Assembly: GCA_000999395.1 (NCBI GenBank)
Contig: LCOM01000046.1
Coordinates: 1 to 7,494, forward strand
Origin: Parcubacteria group bacterium GW2011_GWA2_47_7
GTDB lineage: Bacteria > Patescibacteriota > Minisyncoccia > Phycocordibacterales > UBA6899
Reading direction: 5' to 3'
Length of the DNA stretch: 7,494 bases
The number at the start of each line of letters is the position of its first letter. Position 1 is the first letter of the stretch. Of this stretch, positions 1 to 6,591 are shown piece after piece. Below the pieces are notes generated by a model, which worked only from the letters and a program-made list of their open reading frames with translations, was not told the DNA's origin and did not search any database. A program made the position numbers and the translations under genes.

Positions 1-6
1 CATAAA

Positions 7-447
7 ATGAGAAATATGATTACGTGGAAACATAAACCAAGCAAGGGGGCCGTTATGCAATACGCATCACTTTTTTTGTTTGCTGTGATACTCGGTCAGA
101 TTGTTTTTTCTGGATTCATTCCAATCAAAAATTTAGCTATCCGTGCGACAGAAAATATTGCGGGAATCATTGGTGTTGCAGGTACAGTGGCCCCTAATGA
201 GTACAATCAGCTCGCAACACAATTTGAACAGAAGGACAAAGATCTCGCGCAGCGCGAATTGGCAATCAGTACGCGTGAGCAAGCGCTATTTTCAGGTAAT
301 GACCGCATTACCCTCTATGTGCTTTTTGGAATGACGGGGTTCCTGCTGATACTCCTGCTACTTAATTTTTATCTCGACTGGAAGCGTGGCAAGCTGATAG
401 AAATGGCTACAACCTCCCATCACGATGAATTGACGACGAGACTTTAA
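7..447 (+). CDS. Hypothetical membrane protein with two transmembrane helices around a coiled coil
   Basis: I do not recognise a named family for this 146-aa protein. A basic N-terminus (Lys/His-rich, residues 8-13) precedes a hydrophobic helix at about residues 18-38. A polar, heptad-like Gln/Glu/Lys/Arg stretch at about 65-95 looks like a coiled coil. A second strong helix lies at about 101-123, followed by a basic flank (W-K-R-G-K) and a short polar tail. The positive-inside rule places both ends in the cytoplasm and the coiled coil outside. The start is uncertain: ATG at 7, 16 and 55 are all in frame, and the upstream region is cut off by the window edge. The next gene begins 9 nt after the stop on the same strand, so the two are probably co-transcribed. 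The open frame and clean helix-coil-helix layout make it a likely real gene; the function is unknown. Confidence 0.8.
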   Translation: MRNMITWKHKPSKGAVMQYASLFLFAVILGQIVFSGFIPIKNLAIRATENIAGIIGVAGTVAPNEYNQLATQFEQKDKDLAQRELAISTREQALFSGNDRITLYVLFGMTGFLLILLLLNFYLDWKRGKLIEMATTSHHDELTTRL

Positions 448-456
448 GTTATTTTT

Positions 457-1410
457 ATGCATCAAAGACCAACCCTCACGCCCGCGCCGACTCGTCTCGC
501 TCCTCGGAGGTCTACTGGTGCACCTCATGTGGCACCAGTACGACAAAGTTCGCCACGCCCTCCACGTAAGAATCGTCGCAGGGGAGGTTTTTGGAAGAGT
601 TCAATTGTTGTCATTAGTGCGATTCTCCTCACAACACTTGCGAGTAAGGCAAGCGACTCCTTTAAGGTTGCGGATGTTTTACAGCTTGCGGGTGTGGGTC
701 AATCAAATGAGTTGCTGCGTTGCCCACCGGAAATGGCATATGTTCCTACATCTCAGGGTGGATTTTGTATTGATCGGTTTGAGGTTTCAACGGGGAAAAC
801 ATGTCCTTTCAAAACACCAACGAGCGCAATACAGACGAATGAAAATATTGCTGTTTCTACATGCGAGCCAGACTCTGTGAAGGGAGGAAATCCGTGGGTT
901 AATCTTTCGGAGACCCAAGCAATGACGCTTTGTGCGAAGAACGGGAAGCGACTTCCGACTCCAGGGGAATGGTATCGCGCGGCGCTAGGTACTCCAGATA
1001 CAATAACGAATAGAAATGCGGAATGTGCCATCGGACTTGTTGGGTCTGGATCAGCCCTGCCGACAGGGTCTCGTTCCGGTTGCGTCTCGTCATTTGGCGC
1101 ATACGACATGGTGGGCAATGTGTGGGAATGGGTGGACGCCGATGTGCGAGAAGGTTCATGGAAGGGGGGCGCACTCCCTGCTGAGGGATATATTGCCGGT
1201 GTGGATAGTGACGGTGTTCCGACGGAGACTGGCACATCATCTCCGATTGCATTCAACGGAGACTACTTTTTTGTTGAACCGATAGGGGTGCGAGGAATGT
1301 TTCGTGGTGGATATTGGGGGCTTGATGATACCGCCGGAATTTATACAATAAATGCGACCATCGAACATAATTTTGCAGGAAACGCAGTTGGTTTTCGTTG
1401 TGTGAAATAA
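457..1410 (+). CDS. Membrane-anchored SUMF1/formylglycine-generating-enzyme-fold protein, probably non-catalytic
   Basis: This 317-aa protein begins with a disordered Pro/Arg/Ser-rich cytoplasmic tail (residues 1-47), followed by one transmembrane helix at about 48-63 and an extracytoplasmic domain to the end. Family signatures are clear: F-C-I-D-R-F-E-V near the domain start, L-C-A-K-N-G-K-R-L-P-T-P-G-E-W (residues 158-172), G-A-Y-D-M-V-G-N-V-W-E-W (214-225), F-R-G-G-Y-W-G (282-288) and a closing V-G-F-R-C. These match the FGE-sulfatase (SUMF1) fold, whose true enzymes oxidise a sulfatase Cys to formylglycine using a Cys pair just after the R-G-G-S-W motif. Here the sequence after R-G-G-Y-W is G-L-D-D, with no Cys, so sulfatase activation is unlikely; binding or structural use of the fold is my inference. 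Eight cysteines, all outside the membrane, could form disulfides. No Shine-Dalgarno is visible before ATG 457. It follows the preceding membrane-protein gene by 9 nt. Confidence 0.88.
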   Translation: MHQRPTLTPAPTRLAPRRSTGAPHVAPVRQSSPRPPRKNRRRGGFWKSSIVVISAILLTTLASKASDSFKVADVLQLAGVGQSNELLRCPPEMAYVPTSQGGFCIDRFEVSTGKTCPFKTPTSAIQTNENIAVSTCEPDSVKGGNPWVNLSETQAMTLCAKNGKRLPTPGEWYRAALGTPDTITNRNAECAIGLVGSGSALPTGSRSGCVSSFGAYDMVGNVWEWVDADVREGSWKGGALPAEGYIAGVDSDGVPTETGTSSPIAFNGDYFFVEPIGVRGMFRGGYWGLDDTAGIYTINATIEHNFAGNAVGFRCVK

Positions 1411-1476
1411 TTAATTGAAACATTCATTGGGAATAAAAATACGGTTTGCATGAAAAGGACTCATTGCTAGTACTCC

Positions 1477-1503
1477 ACACCTCTGCGGTGTCCTTGCATT
1501 TTT
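1477..1503 (+). terminator. Weak terminator-like hairpin after the FGE-fold gene
   Basis: The arms ACACC (1477-1481) and GGTGT (1487-1491) pair around the loop TCTGC, and a run of five T follows at 1499-1503 after seven intervening bases. The stem is short and the T-run is displaced, so termination would be weak. Its place between the preceding gene and the next promoter is what one would expect of a terminator. Confidence 0.3.
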
Positions 1504-1525
1504 CAACCATTCTATAGGGTATAAT
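1494..1525 (+). promoter_or_regulatory. Promoter of the dockerin protein gene, predicted leaderless transcript
   Basis: A perfect TATAAT lies at 1520-1525. Only six bases separate it from the ATG at 1532, so a start site about seven bases downstream falls on or next to the start codon. No Shine-Dalgarno lies before this ATG, in keeping with leaderless translation. The -35 is poor: TTGCAT (1494-1499) is the best match but leaves a 20-bp spacer. Confidence 0.6.
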
Positions 1526-1531
1526 CAGTAC

Positions 1532-3259
1532 ATGATATCTTCGGGACATAGTGTGCAACGTATATTGTCCGTCATCGCGCGTCCTCTTATTATTGGAATG
1601 ATGCTATTTTTTGGCTTTCAGGCCTCTGCATCCACACTATCGTTTGTAAGTGACACTATTTCTGACTCAGCTCCTGGCGCGACAACGACTTCACATTTAA
1701 TTCGCTTTACCGCAACGACGACAATCCCGGCAGGAGGGAAAATTCTCATCGATTTTTCTGCTGGATTCACCATGCCGGCATCACTCGATTTTACTGATAT
1801 AGATTTCGCGGTTCTTGGGGTTGACCGTACGCTCGCTGCGGCGCCGGGTGTAACGAATGTTGGTGTTTCGGTTGTGCCGGGGACATCAGGGTCGATTATT
1901 TTTACCCTTGGCTCAGGGGGTGCTGCGCCCATACTTGCTGGTGACAATGTTCGTATCTCCATCGGTTCTATTGCTGTTGTCGGGGCGACGGGTGACCAAT
2001 TTATTGTAAACCCACCCTCTATCGGTTCGAGTCATGTGCGTTTTGAGACCCAAACCGCAGGAGGTTCTCTGATTGATGTTGGTTCCACTCTTATCGCCAT
2101 CATTCCACCAACCGTGATGTCAGCTTCAATCCCTATTTTGGAAGCAACGCGCTTCAATGCCCTCCCCTCGGGGTTGTTTCCCGCATCAACACAAAATATT
2201 TGGCTGTCACTTAATACTGACATACCTGCATATTGTCGCTATGCGACAACGAGCGGAGTTTCCTATGCGAGCATGCTTGGAAGCACGCAGTTTACCGCGG
2301 CAAATGGGGGGACACTGCACTACCGGTCTGAGGCGGTAGCGACAAATACGATTTATAGTTTTTATGTTCGCTGTCAAACACCAAATTTTATCCCAAATAC
2401 AGATGATCTGCTTATTCAATTTGAAATAGGTGTCGAACCGGGTGAGGCGAGTTCGACCCCACCGTCACCCCCACCTCAACCGCCTGGTGGCGGTGGCATA
2501 TCGGGACCCGGTGGTGGAGGTGGTCTTTATTTGAATGGTGGAGAAGTGACAATCGAGGGTAGGGCAGTTCCTCTCAGTACGCTCGTCATTCTGAAAGATG
2601 GAGTTATTGCCCGCGAAGGCCAAGTTTCTGTCTTGGGTACTTTTTCTGAAAAGTTTTTGGACCTCCCCCGTGGAACGTACACGTTTGGTGCATACATTCG
2701 TGATGTCGCAGGCCATATCTCCTCGACATATTCCTCAACGATCTATCTGATTGCACGAACGAACAATATTATTGCTCCGGTGCATCTTTCCCCAACCATT
2801 TCAGTTGCATCCACCACAGTTGGACTTGGTGAGCCGATTGTTCTTTCGGGTTATGGAATCCCACTCAACACCGTACAGGCAATCATGAATAAACAGGGGA
2901 ACGTGTTGGATGGAAAGATTGTGACGGGAACTACGACGGCAAACGGAAACGGTTCATGGACTATGACGCTCTCATCCGACGGTCTCTCTAAGGGGACTTA
3001 CGAAGTCAAGGTACAGTCCCTGTTGCCTCCAAGGGATCAGAGTCTTCTGAGTCCTATCGCCTTCGTTGGTGTTGGAGAGAACCCCAACCCCGATTTCGTG
3101 AATCGTTCCGATTTGAATAAAGATAAAAAAGTGAACTTGGTCGACTTTTCCATCCTGCTTTTTAATTGGAAGTCGGCTGATCCCGTGGCAGATATCAATC
3201 AGAATGGGGTTGTGGACTTGGTGGACTTTTCGATCATGCTCGCCAATTGGACCGGATAA
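1532..3259 (+). CDS. Secreted multidomain Ig-like protein with C-terminal type I dockerin repeats
   Basis: This 575-aa protein starts with a signal peptide (hydrophobic core about residues 11-29, likely cleavage after A-S-A at 33). The mature part opens with beta-rich, Thr/Ser/Gly-rich sequence (about 34-190) and a second module with scattered Cys (about 190-300). A hinge of Pro then Gly runs follows (about 304-333), then two Ig-like modules (about 334-405 and 413-510). The end carries two EF-hand-like dockerin repeats: D527-L-N-K-D-K-K-V-N-L-V-D538 and D554-I-N-Q-N-G-V-V-D-L-V-D565, each followed by F-S-I-[LM]-L-x-N-W. Ca2+ ligand spacing 1-3-5-9-12 is kept in both. Dockerins classically bind cohesins in cellulosomes, but no cohesin is visible here, so the partner is unknown. 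It is probably a cell-surface or adhesive protein. ATG 1532 is supported by the signal peptide and the adjacent TATAAT. The domain boundaries are estimates. Confidence 0.9.
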   Translation: MISSGHSVQRILSVIARPLIIGMMLFFGFQASASTLSFVSDTISDSAPGATTTSHLIRFTATTTIPAGGKILIDFSAGFTMPASLDFTDIDFAVLGVDRTLAAAPGVTNVGVSVVPGTSGSIIFTLGSGGAAPILAGDNVRISIGSIAVVGATGDQFIVNPPSIGSSHVRFETQTAGGSLIDVGSTLIAIIPPTVMSASIPILEATRFNALPSGLFPASTQNIWLSLNTDIPAYCRYATTSGVSYASMLGSTQFTAANGGTLHYRSEAVATNTIYSFYVRCQTPNFIPNTDDLLIQFEIGVEPGEASSTPPSPPPQPPGGGGISGPGGGGGLYLNGGEVTIEGRAVPLSTLVILKDGVIAREGQVSVLGTFSEKFLDLPRGTYTFGAYIRDVAGHISSTYSSTIYLIARTNNIIAPVHLSPTISVASTTVGLGEPIVLSGYGIPLNTVQAIMNKQGNVLDGKIVTGTTTANGNGSWTMTLSSDGLSKGTYEVKVQSLLPPRDQSLLSPIAFVGVGENPNPDFVNRSDLNKDKKVNLVDFSILLFNWKSADPVADINQNGVVDLVDFSIMLANWTG

Positions 3260-3268
3260 AAGTCGCTC

Positions 3269-3361
3269 AGCATTGTTTTTTGAGGGTACGGATAAAAATC
3301 TGCTGATTTTTTCCTGAAGACTCGCGCCGCCGCGCTCCGTACCCACTCAAAAAGCAATGCT
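3269..3361. repeat. Large imperfect inverted repeat after the dockerin gene, with two hairpins in its loop
   Basis: The left arm (3269-3291) starts AGCATTG and ends GGTACGG. The right arm (3337-3361), read in reverse complement, starts and ends the same way. They differ by one substitution (T/C) and a 2-nt indel. The 45-nt loop holds an AT hairpin, AAAAATC/GATTTTT at 3294-3311 with loop TGCT, and a GC hairpin, GCGC-CGCC-GCGC at 3324-3335. The element starts 10 nt past the stop at 3257-3259, so a transcription end or mRNA-protecting structure is one role. A small palindromic mobile element is the alternative. Confidence 0.7.
3294..3312 (+). terminator. Possible intrinsic terminator for the dockerin gene
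   Basis: AAAAATC (3294-3300) pairs with GATTTTT (3305-3311) around a TGCT loop, and the T-run ends at 3312. The stem is AT-only except for one pair, so alone it would be weak. It sits inside the larger inverted repeat, which may do most of the work. Confidence 0.35.
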
Positions 3362-3555
3362 TCGCTTCCGTGTACGTATTTCTTTCGCTTAAGGATCTCC
3401 GAAAGACGTGCTACCCTCGCCAAAGAGAAATTGAGTTTGCATTTTGAGATTTTGGGGGTTTCCTCAAGCGCATTCTCGCTTCGAGAAATGGCGTTTCAAA
3501 TTTGAATCGATGTACTAGTTTGTAAAAGGGCAAATGCACAAACAGGGAGTAGGCG
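3362..3555. other. Intergenic stretch with a short hairpin and an 18-nt near-palindrome
   Basis: No convincing gene lies between the inverted repeat and the small ORF at 3556. It contains a short perfect hairpin TTCTCG-CTT-CGAGAA (3473-3478 with 3482-3487). It also has the palindrome TTCAAATTTGAA (3495-3506), which extends to CG...CG at 3492-3509 with one T:T mismatch. The palindrome is 46 nt before the small ORF and could be an operator, but I found no convincing -35/-10 pair beside it. Confidence 0.45.
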
Positions 3556-3778
3556 ATGGATAATTTTCCAGGTGATACAGAAATGGATCGGGTTATTCTT
3601 GGGTTTTGTAAACCTTGATGCTGCCGATGAATACAAGAAGGGACCGAAGCAATACTTGGTTGATGAAGGTTATATCGCAGTTGCTCAGGATGACTACGTG
3701 TCGTCAACGACCAAAGGCAGTATTGCTTCCGAAAATGATGACAACAAAGATCTTGCCACAGATATAGAATTGCAATGA
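3556..3778 (+). pseudogene. Small acidic ORF of unknown function, apparently frameshifted; uninterrupted part 3572-3778
   Basis: I do not recognise this protein. ATG 3556 has the best start signal nearby: GGGAG at 3545-3549 with a 6-nt spacer. That frame gives M-D-N-F-P-G-D-T-E-M-D-R-V-I-L-G-F and then stops at 3616-3618. The next frame (+1) stays open from GTG 3572 to TGA 3776-3778 (68 aa), but this GTG has no good ribosome site. Skipping one T in the TTTT run at 3604-3607 joins the two into one soluble, acidic protein of about 73 residues ending D-N-K-D-L-A-T-D-I-E-L-Q. A terminator begins 4 nt after the stop, which supports the downstream frame being a real gene end. Options are a point frameshift (decay or sequencing error), a programmed frameshift, or simply the 68-aa GTG-started ORF. 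It lies 132 nt before tldD but is separated from it by the terminator. Confidence 0.5.
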
Positions 3779-3781
3779 TCG

Positions 3782-3807
3782 AAACTGCTGTTTCACCAGC
3801 AGTTTTT
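3782..3807 (+). terminator. Intrinsic terminator after the small ORF
   Basis: AAACTGCTG (3782-3790) pairs perfectly with CAGCAGTTT (3797-3805) around the loop TTTCAC, and a run of five T spans 3803-3807. It starts 4 nt after the TGA at 3776-3778. It separates the small ORF from tldD, which must then have its own promoter within 3808-3900. Confidence 0.85.
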
Positions 3808-3859
3808 ATGTCTTCGGACGGAATCCCGAGCACTCGACAATAGGGCACTACATGGTAGG

Positions 3860-3904
3860 TTGAACAAGGAATTTGTACGTTGAAATAACGTTCATTTATA
3901 GGAG
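3860..3904 (+). promoter_or_regulatory. tldD upstream region: ribosome binding site, short dyad, uncertain promoter
   Basis: AGGAG at 3900-3904 sits six bases before GTG 3911 and fixes that start. Upstream, TTGAAC (3860-3865) and TTGTAC (3873-3878) are candidate -35 boxes and TTTATA (3895-3900) a candidate -10, but no pair is convincing. ACGTT-GAAAT-AACGT (3877-3891) is a small inverted repeat that could bind a regulator. Confidence 0.45.
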
Positions 3905-3910
3905 AAGTGA

Positions 3911-5353
3911 GTGAAAAGTACAGATAATACGATTGATCCTGTTCGCTATTTTGGAAAGCTACTTGGTCTTGATTCGGTAGGTATGACGGCGCTTGTTAAG
4001 CGAGCACTCAAGGGTGCGGAAGATGGCGAGCTTTATTTGGAGCGCTCGGAAAGTGAAAGCGTTTCGCTTGATGACGGGCGTATCGAATCTCCCTCGCGAA
4101 GCGTGGATCAAGGATTTGGACTGCGCCGCGTGAACAGAGAATCAGTGCTTTATGCACACGGTAATACGATATCGTCCCGAGCTATCATTCGCGCGGGCAA
4201 GGAGCTGCGCGAGATCGCAACGGCAAAGCAGCAGTACGAGGAGCAGGAAACGTTTCCGAAACCAAAGGCCTGTTATGCGGGTGCTCTCAGCCCACTGTCG
4301 CTTGCGGCACGAGTGACGGTACTTCGTGCGATCGACCGTTATGCGCGAAGAGATAAGGCGGTGACGAATGTTGATGCATACCTTGCAGCAAGTCTCGTTC
4401 ACGTCCTCATTGTGCGTGCTGATGGAACTATCGCGAGCGATGTACGCCCTATGGCACGTATGTCCGTCACGGTGCAATGCGCCGAAGGCGGGAAGCGCGA
4501 AGGAGCATCCGCAAGTATCGGTGGACGATACGATTATTTGAGCCTTATCAGGCCTAAAGTGTGGAAGTCGGAAGTAGATCGCGCAATAAAGAATGCAAAA
4601 GAAATGTTGCGTGCAGGACCATGCCCTTCGGGTGTCATGCCCGTCGTCTTGGGCCCAGGTTGGGCTGGAGTGTTGCTTCACGAAGCGATTGGTCATGGAT
4701 TGGAGGCAGATTGTATGTGGCGGAAGACCACCGTTTTCGCGGATCTCGTCGGAAAACGCGTTGCGAGCGAGCTTGTGACGGTTGTTGACGATGGCACGCT
4801 TACGGACGAGAGAGGGTCACTCACTATCGATGACGAGGGGACACCGACCGAGCGCACTGTGCTTATCAAAGACGGAATTTTGGTTGGTTTCATGCACGAC
4901 AGACAAAGCGCGAGGTTACTTGCGATGCGTCCGACCGGTAGCGGTCGTCGCCAATCGTTTGAGCATCGTACTCAAGTGCGCATGCGAAACACGCTTATGG
5001 AGAGCGGTGTGACTCCTCCCGAGGAAATTATTGCTACAACAAAGCGCGGGCTGTATATGCCGTCCTTCGGCGGAGGACAAGTTGACCCGGTCACGGGACA
5101 ATTTGTGTTCAGTTGCGAGCTTGCCTACAAGATTGAAGACGGAAAGTTGACGACTCCGGTCGTTGGCGCAACGCTTATCGGCAATTGCACCACCGTACTG
5201 ACATTCGTTGACTGTGTCGGAAATGACAGTAAATTGGGTGGCGCGGGAACATGCGGCAAGGGCGGGCAGAGCGTGCCAGTCGGCATTGGTCAACCGACAC
5301 TGCGACTTTCCGGCGGAGTGACCGTCGGCGGAACAGAAACATCACCGGAATAA
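3911..5353 (+). CDS. tldD: TldD metalloprotease subunit
   Basis: This 480-aa protein is nearly the length of E. coli TldD. TldD is the catalytic subunit of the cytoplasmic TldD-TldE heterodimer, which degrades unfolded or short peptides and, in some bacteria, processes peptide precursors such as microcin B17 and the antitoxin CcdA. The Zn site is intact: H257-E-A-I-G-H261 in L-L-H-E-A-I-G-H-G-L-E-A-D, and the distal Cys ligand C448 in G-T-C-G-K-G-G-Q-S-V-P-V-G-I-G-Q-P. The C-terminus closes with the usual T-V-G-G-T. The N-terminal half (about 25-240) shows the S-x-S-V-S-L-D-D-G-R-I-E-S and Q-G-F-G-L-R features of the family. GTG 3911 is the start because AGGAG lies six bases upstream and the N-terminus aligns with the family. 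tldE follows 11 nt after the stop, the normal tldD-tldE operon. With that partner broken, the function of this subunit is uncertain. Confidence 0.97.
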   Translation: MKSTDNTIDPVRYFGKLLGLDSVGMTALVKRALKGAEDGELYLERSESESVSLDDGRIESPSRSVDQGFGLRRVNRESVLYAHGNTISSRAIIRAGKELREIATAKQQYEEQETFPKPKACYAGALSPLSLAARVTVLRAIDRYARRDKAVTNVDAYLAASLVHVLIVRADGTIASDVRPMARMSVTVQCAEGGKREGASASIGGRYDYLSLIRPKVWKSEVDRAIKNAKEMLRAGPCPSGVMPVVLGPGWAGVLLHEAIGHGLEADCMWRKTTVFADLVGKRVASELVTVVDDGTLTDERGSLTIDDEGTPTERTVLIKDGILVGFMHDRQSARLLAMRPTGSGRRQSFEHRTQVRMRNTLMESGVTPPEEIIATTKRGLYMPSFGGGQVDPVTGQFVFSCELAYKIEDGKLTTPVVGATLIGNCTTVLTFVDCVGNDSKLGGAGTCGKGGQSVPVGIGQPTLRLSGGVTVGGTETSPE

Positions 5354-5364
5354 AGGGGGAAATC

Positions 5365-6574
5365 ATGAATCAAAAAGAGATGCTGCGTGTCGGTAAGCAA
5401 TTGCTCCGCCATGCAAAGAGTGCCGGTGCGACCGACGCTGTTGTATCGGTAGATACATCGACAGAACGTTCCGTCACTGTGCGTGACGGAGTGCAGGAAG
5501 ATGTCACGTTTTCAAGTAGCGCCGCTTTTTCTGTGACGGCGATGGTTGGAGACAAGTGTGGATATGCGAATAGTTCTTCATTTGAGAATGATGACCTTGC
5601 TTGTATAGCAAAAGAAGCGGTGCTCTCTGCGCACGAAGTAAACGCAAATGAGCATCAGCGTCTTGCACGGCCTGATGAATGGCCGTGCTCAATGGAAGAA
5701 CTTCCTAGATGTTTAGCGCTTCTTGATTGTGACGATGAAAGTCCGAACCCGACGCTCAAAGAACTCGAGGAGCGGGCTATTGTGCTCGATCGGATTGCTC
5801 GGCAGTTTCCGGGAATTTCTCGGAGTGAGGGGACTAGTTTTGGTTTCCACTCCAATGTTTCGGTGCTACTTTCATCGAACGGTTTCTCGATCGTTTCACC
5901 ATCGACGCAATACTCAAAGAGCACAACACTCAATCAAAACAGAGGCGATGCAGGTAATCTTCGACAAACGAGTCTCACCACGATTGCTCAGTGCATTCTT
6001 TGCTGCGATAAAAGGCGGACGCGTTTATCAGAAAGATACCTTTTTACTCGATTATCTCGGGGCACGTATCTTTCGTGATGAAGTATGTATTGTCGAGCGG
6101 CCGCATATGCCCCGTCGACTCCAGTCAGAGCTTTATGACAGTGATTGCGTCAAGACCACGCCGTGGACGCTCGTTGATGAAGGAGTGCTCAAGATGTGGG
6201 CAACATCAATCGAATCAGCTTCGAAGCTTGGTGCGCGCACATCATCGGGGCACGCATCTGGTGCGCTTAATTTGCTCCTCTGTCCTTCAATGAATTCGTT
6301 GAGCACAATGATCCGTAATATCGACCGCGGGTTTCTCGTCACGGAACTCATGGGTAGTGGAACGAATATTGCGACCGGAGCATTTTCGGTCGGAGCGGAG
6401 GGTTTTCTTATCGAGCATGGTGAGATTGTCCGTGCAGTGAATAAGGTGACCATTGCAGGAAACCTGCTCAAAATGTTTCGAAACATGATTCCGGCTGATG
6501 ATTGTTCAGACAATCCCTACGGAGCGAATGCCCCGAGCTGCTTCATTGATGAAATGATGGTTGCAGGTGAATAG
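5365..6574 (+). pseudogene. tldE: TldE/PmbA, non-catalytic partner of TldD, broken by an internal frame-changing deletion
   Basis: ATG 5365 follows AAAGGGGGA (5352-5360) and opens a TldE N-terminus: V-R-D-G-V-Q-E-D at about residues 40-47, G-Y-A-N-S-S-S-F, and a N-V-S-V-L-L-S-S-N-G-F strand up to about 5930. That frame then loses family character and stops at 6078 (237 aa if translated). The C-terminal half resumes in the +1 frame with S-I-K-T-E-A-M-Q-V-I-F-D-K-R-V and continues through G-G-R-V-Y-Q-K-D-T-F-L-L-D-Y-L-G, F-L-V-T-E-L-M-G-S-G and T-I-A-G-N-L to TAG 6572-6574. TldE lacks the HExxxH motif by nature, so its absence is not damage. The span gives about 403 codons against roughly 450 in E. 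coli. The missing part is the linker just before K-T-x-x-x-x-V-I-F, about 45-50 residues. Upstream and downstream halves are otherwise undamaged, which suggests a recent event or an assembly fault. It shares an operon with tldD and ends at a strong terminator. Confidence 0.9.
5915..5941 (+). other. Deletion/frameshift junction inside tldE
   Basis: Frame 1 still reads family-like S-T-Q-Y-S-K-S-T-T-L up to about 5932. Frame 2 becomes family-like from the TCA at 5930 (S-I-K-T-E-A-M). The acidic linker that normally joins these two segments is absent. The junction can be placed to within about 15 bases. The 6-mer ACTCAA occurs just before and at the junction (5912-5917 and 5928-5933). Confidence 0.7.
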
Positions 6575-6591
6575 AGTAGTTATGTGGGTGA

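Noticed and set aside
753..1256. Long minus-strand ORF of 167 aa opposite the FGE-fold gene
   Set aside because: The + strand frame carries multiple family motifs, so this is a shadow frame.
2470..2522. GGTGG-rich DNA tandem repeat
   Set aside because: It is coding sequence for the Pro/Gly hinge of the dockerin protein, and the units are not regular enough for a separate repeat element.
3269..3361. Integron attC site
   Set aside because: The arms lack the attC core ends (RYYYAAC and GTTRRRY), and there is no integrase or cassette array.
3199..3423. Minus-strand ORF of 74 aa covering the inverted repeat and the end of the dockerin gene
   Set aside because: It overlaps the well-supported dockerin repeats, has no recognisable domain, and its sequence is largely explained by the inverted repeat. 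The repeated D-F-Y-P in it reflects the DNA repeat.
3470..3510. tRNA-like T-loop around TTCAAATTTGAATC
   Set aside because: No acceptor, D or anticodon stem can be placed upstream; the signal is just the palindrome.
3411..3848. Minus-strand ORF of 145 aa opposite the small ORF and terminator
   Set aside because: It runs through a clear terminator hairpin and shows no family features. The + strand has better start and stop signals.
4142..4696. Long minus-strand ORF of 184 aa opposite tldD
   Set aside because: Antisense to conserved TldD sequence including part of the HExxxH region; no independent signals.
5365..6574. Programmed frameshift in tldE
   Set aside because: A frameshift alone would not account for the roughly 45-50 missing residues, and no slippery sequence with a following stem is evident at the junction.
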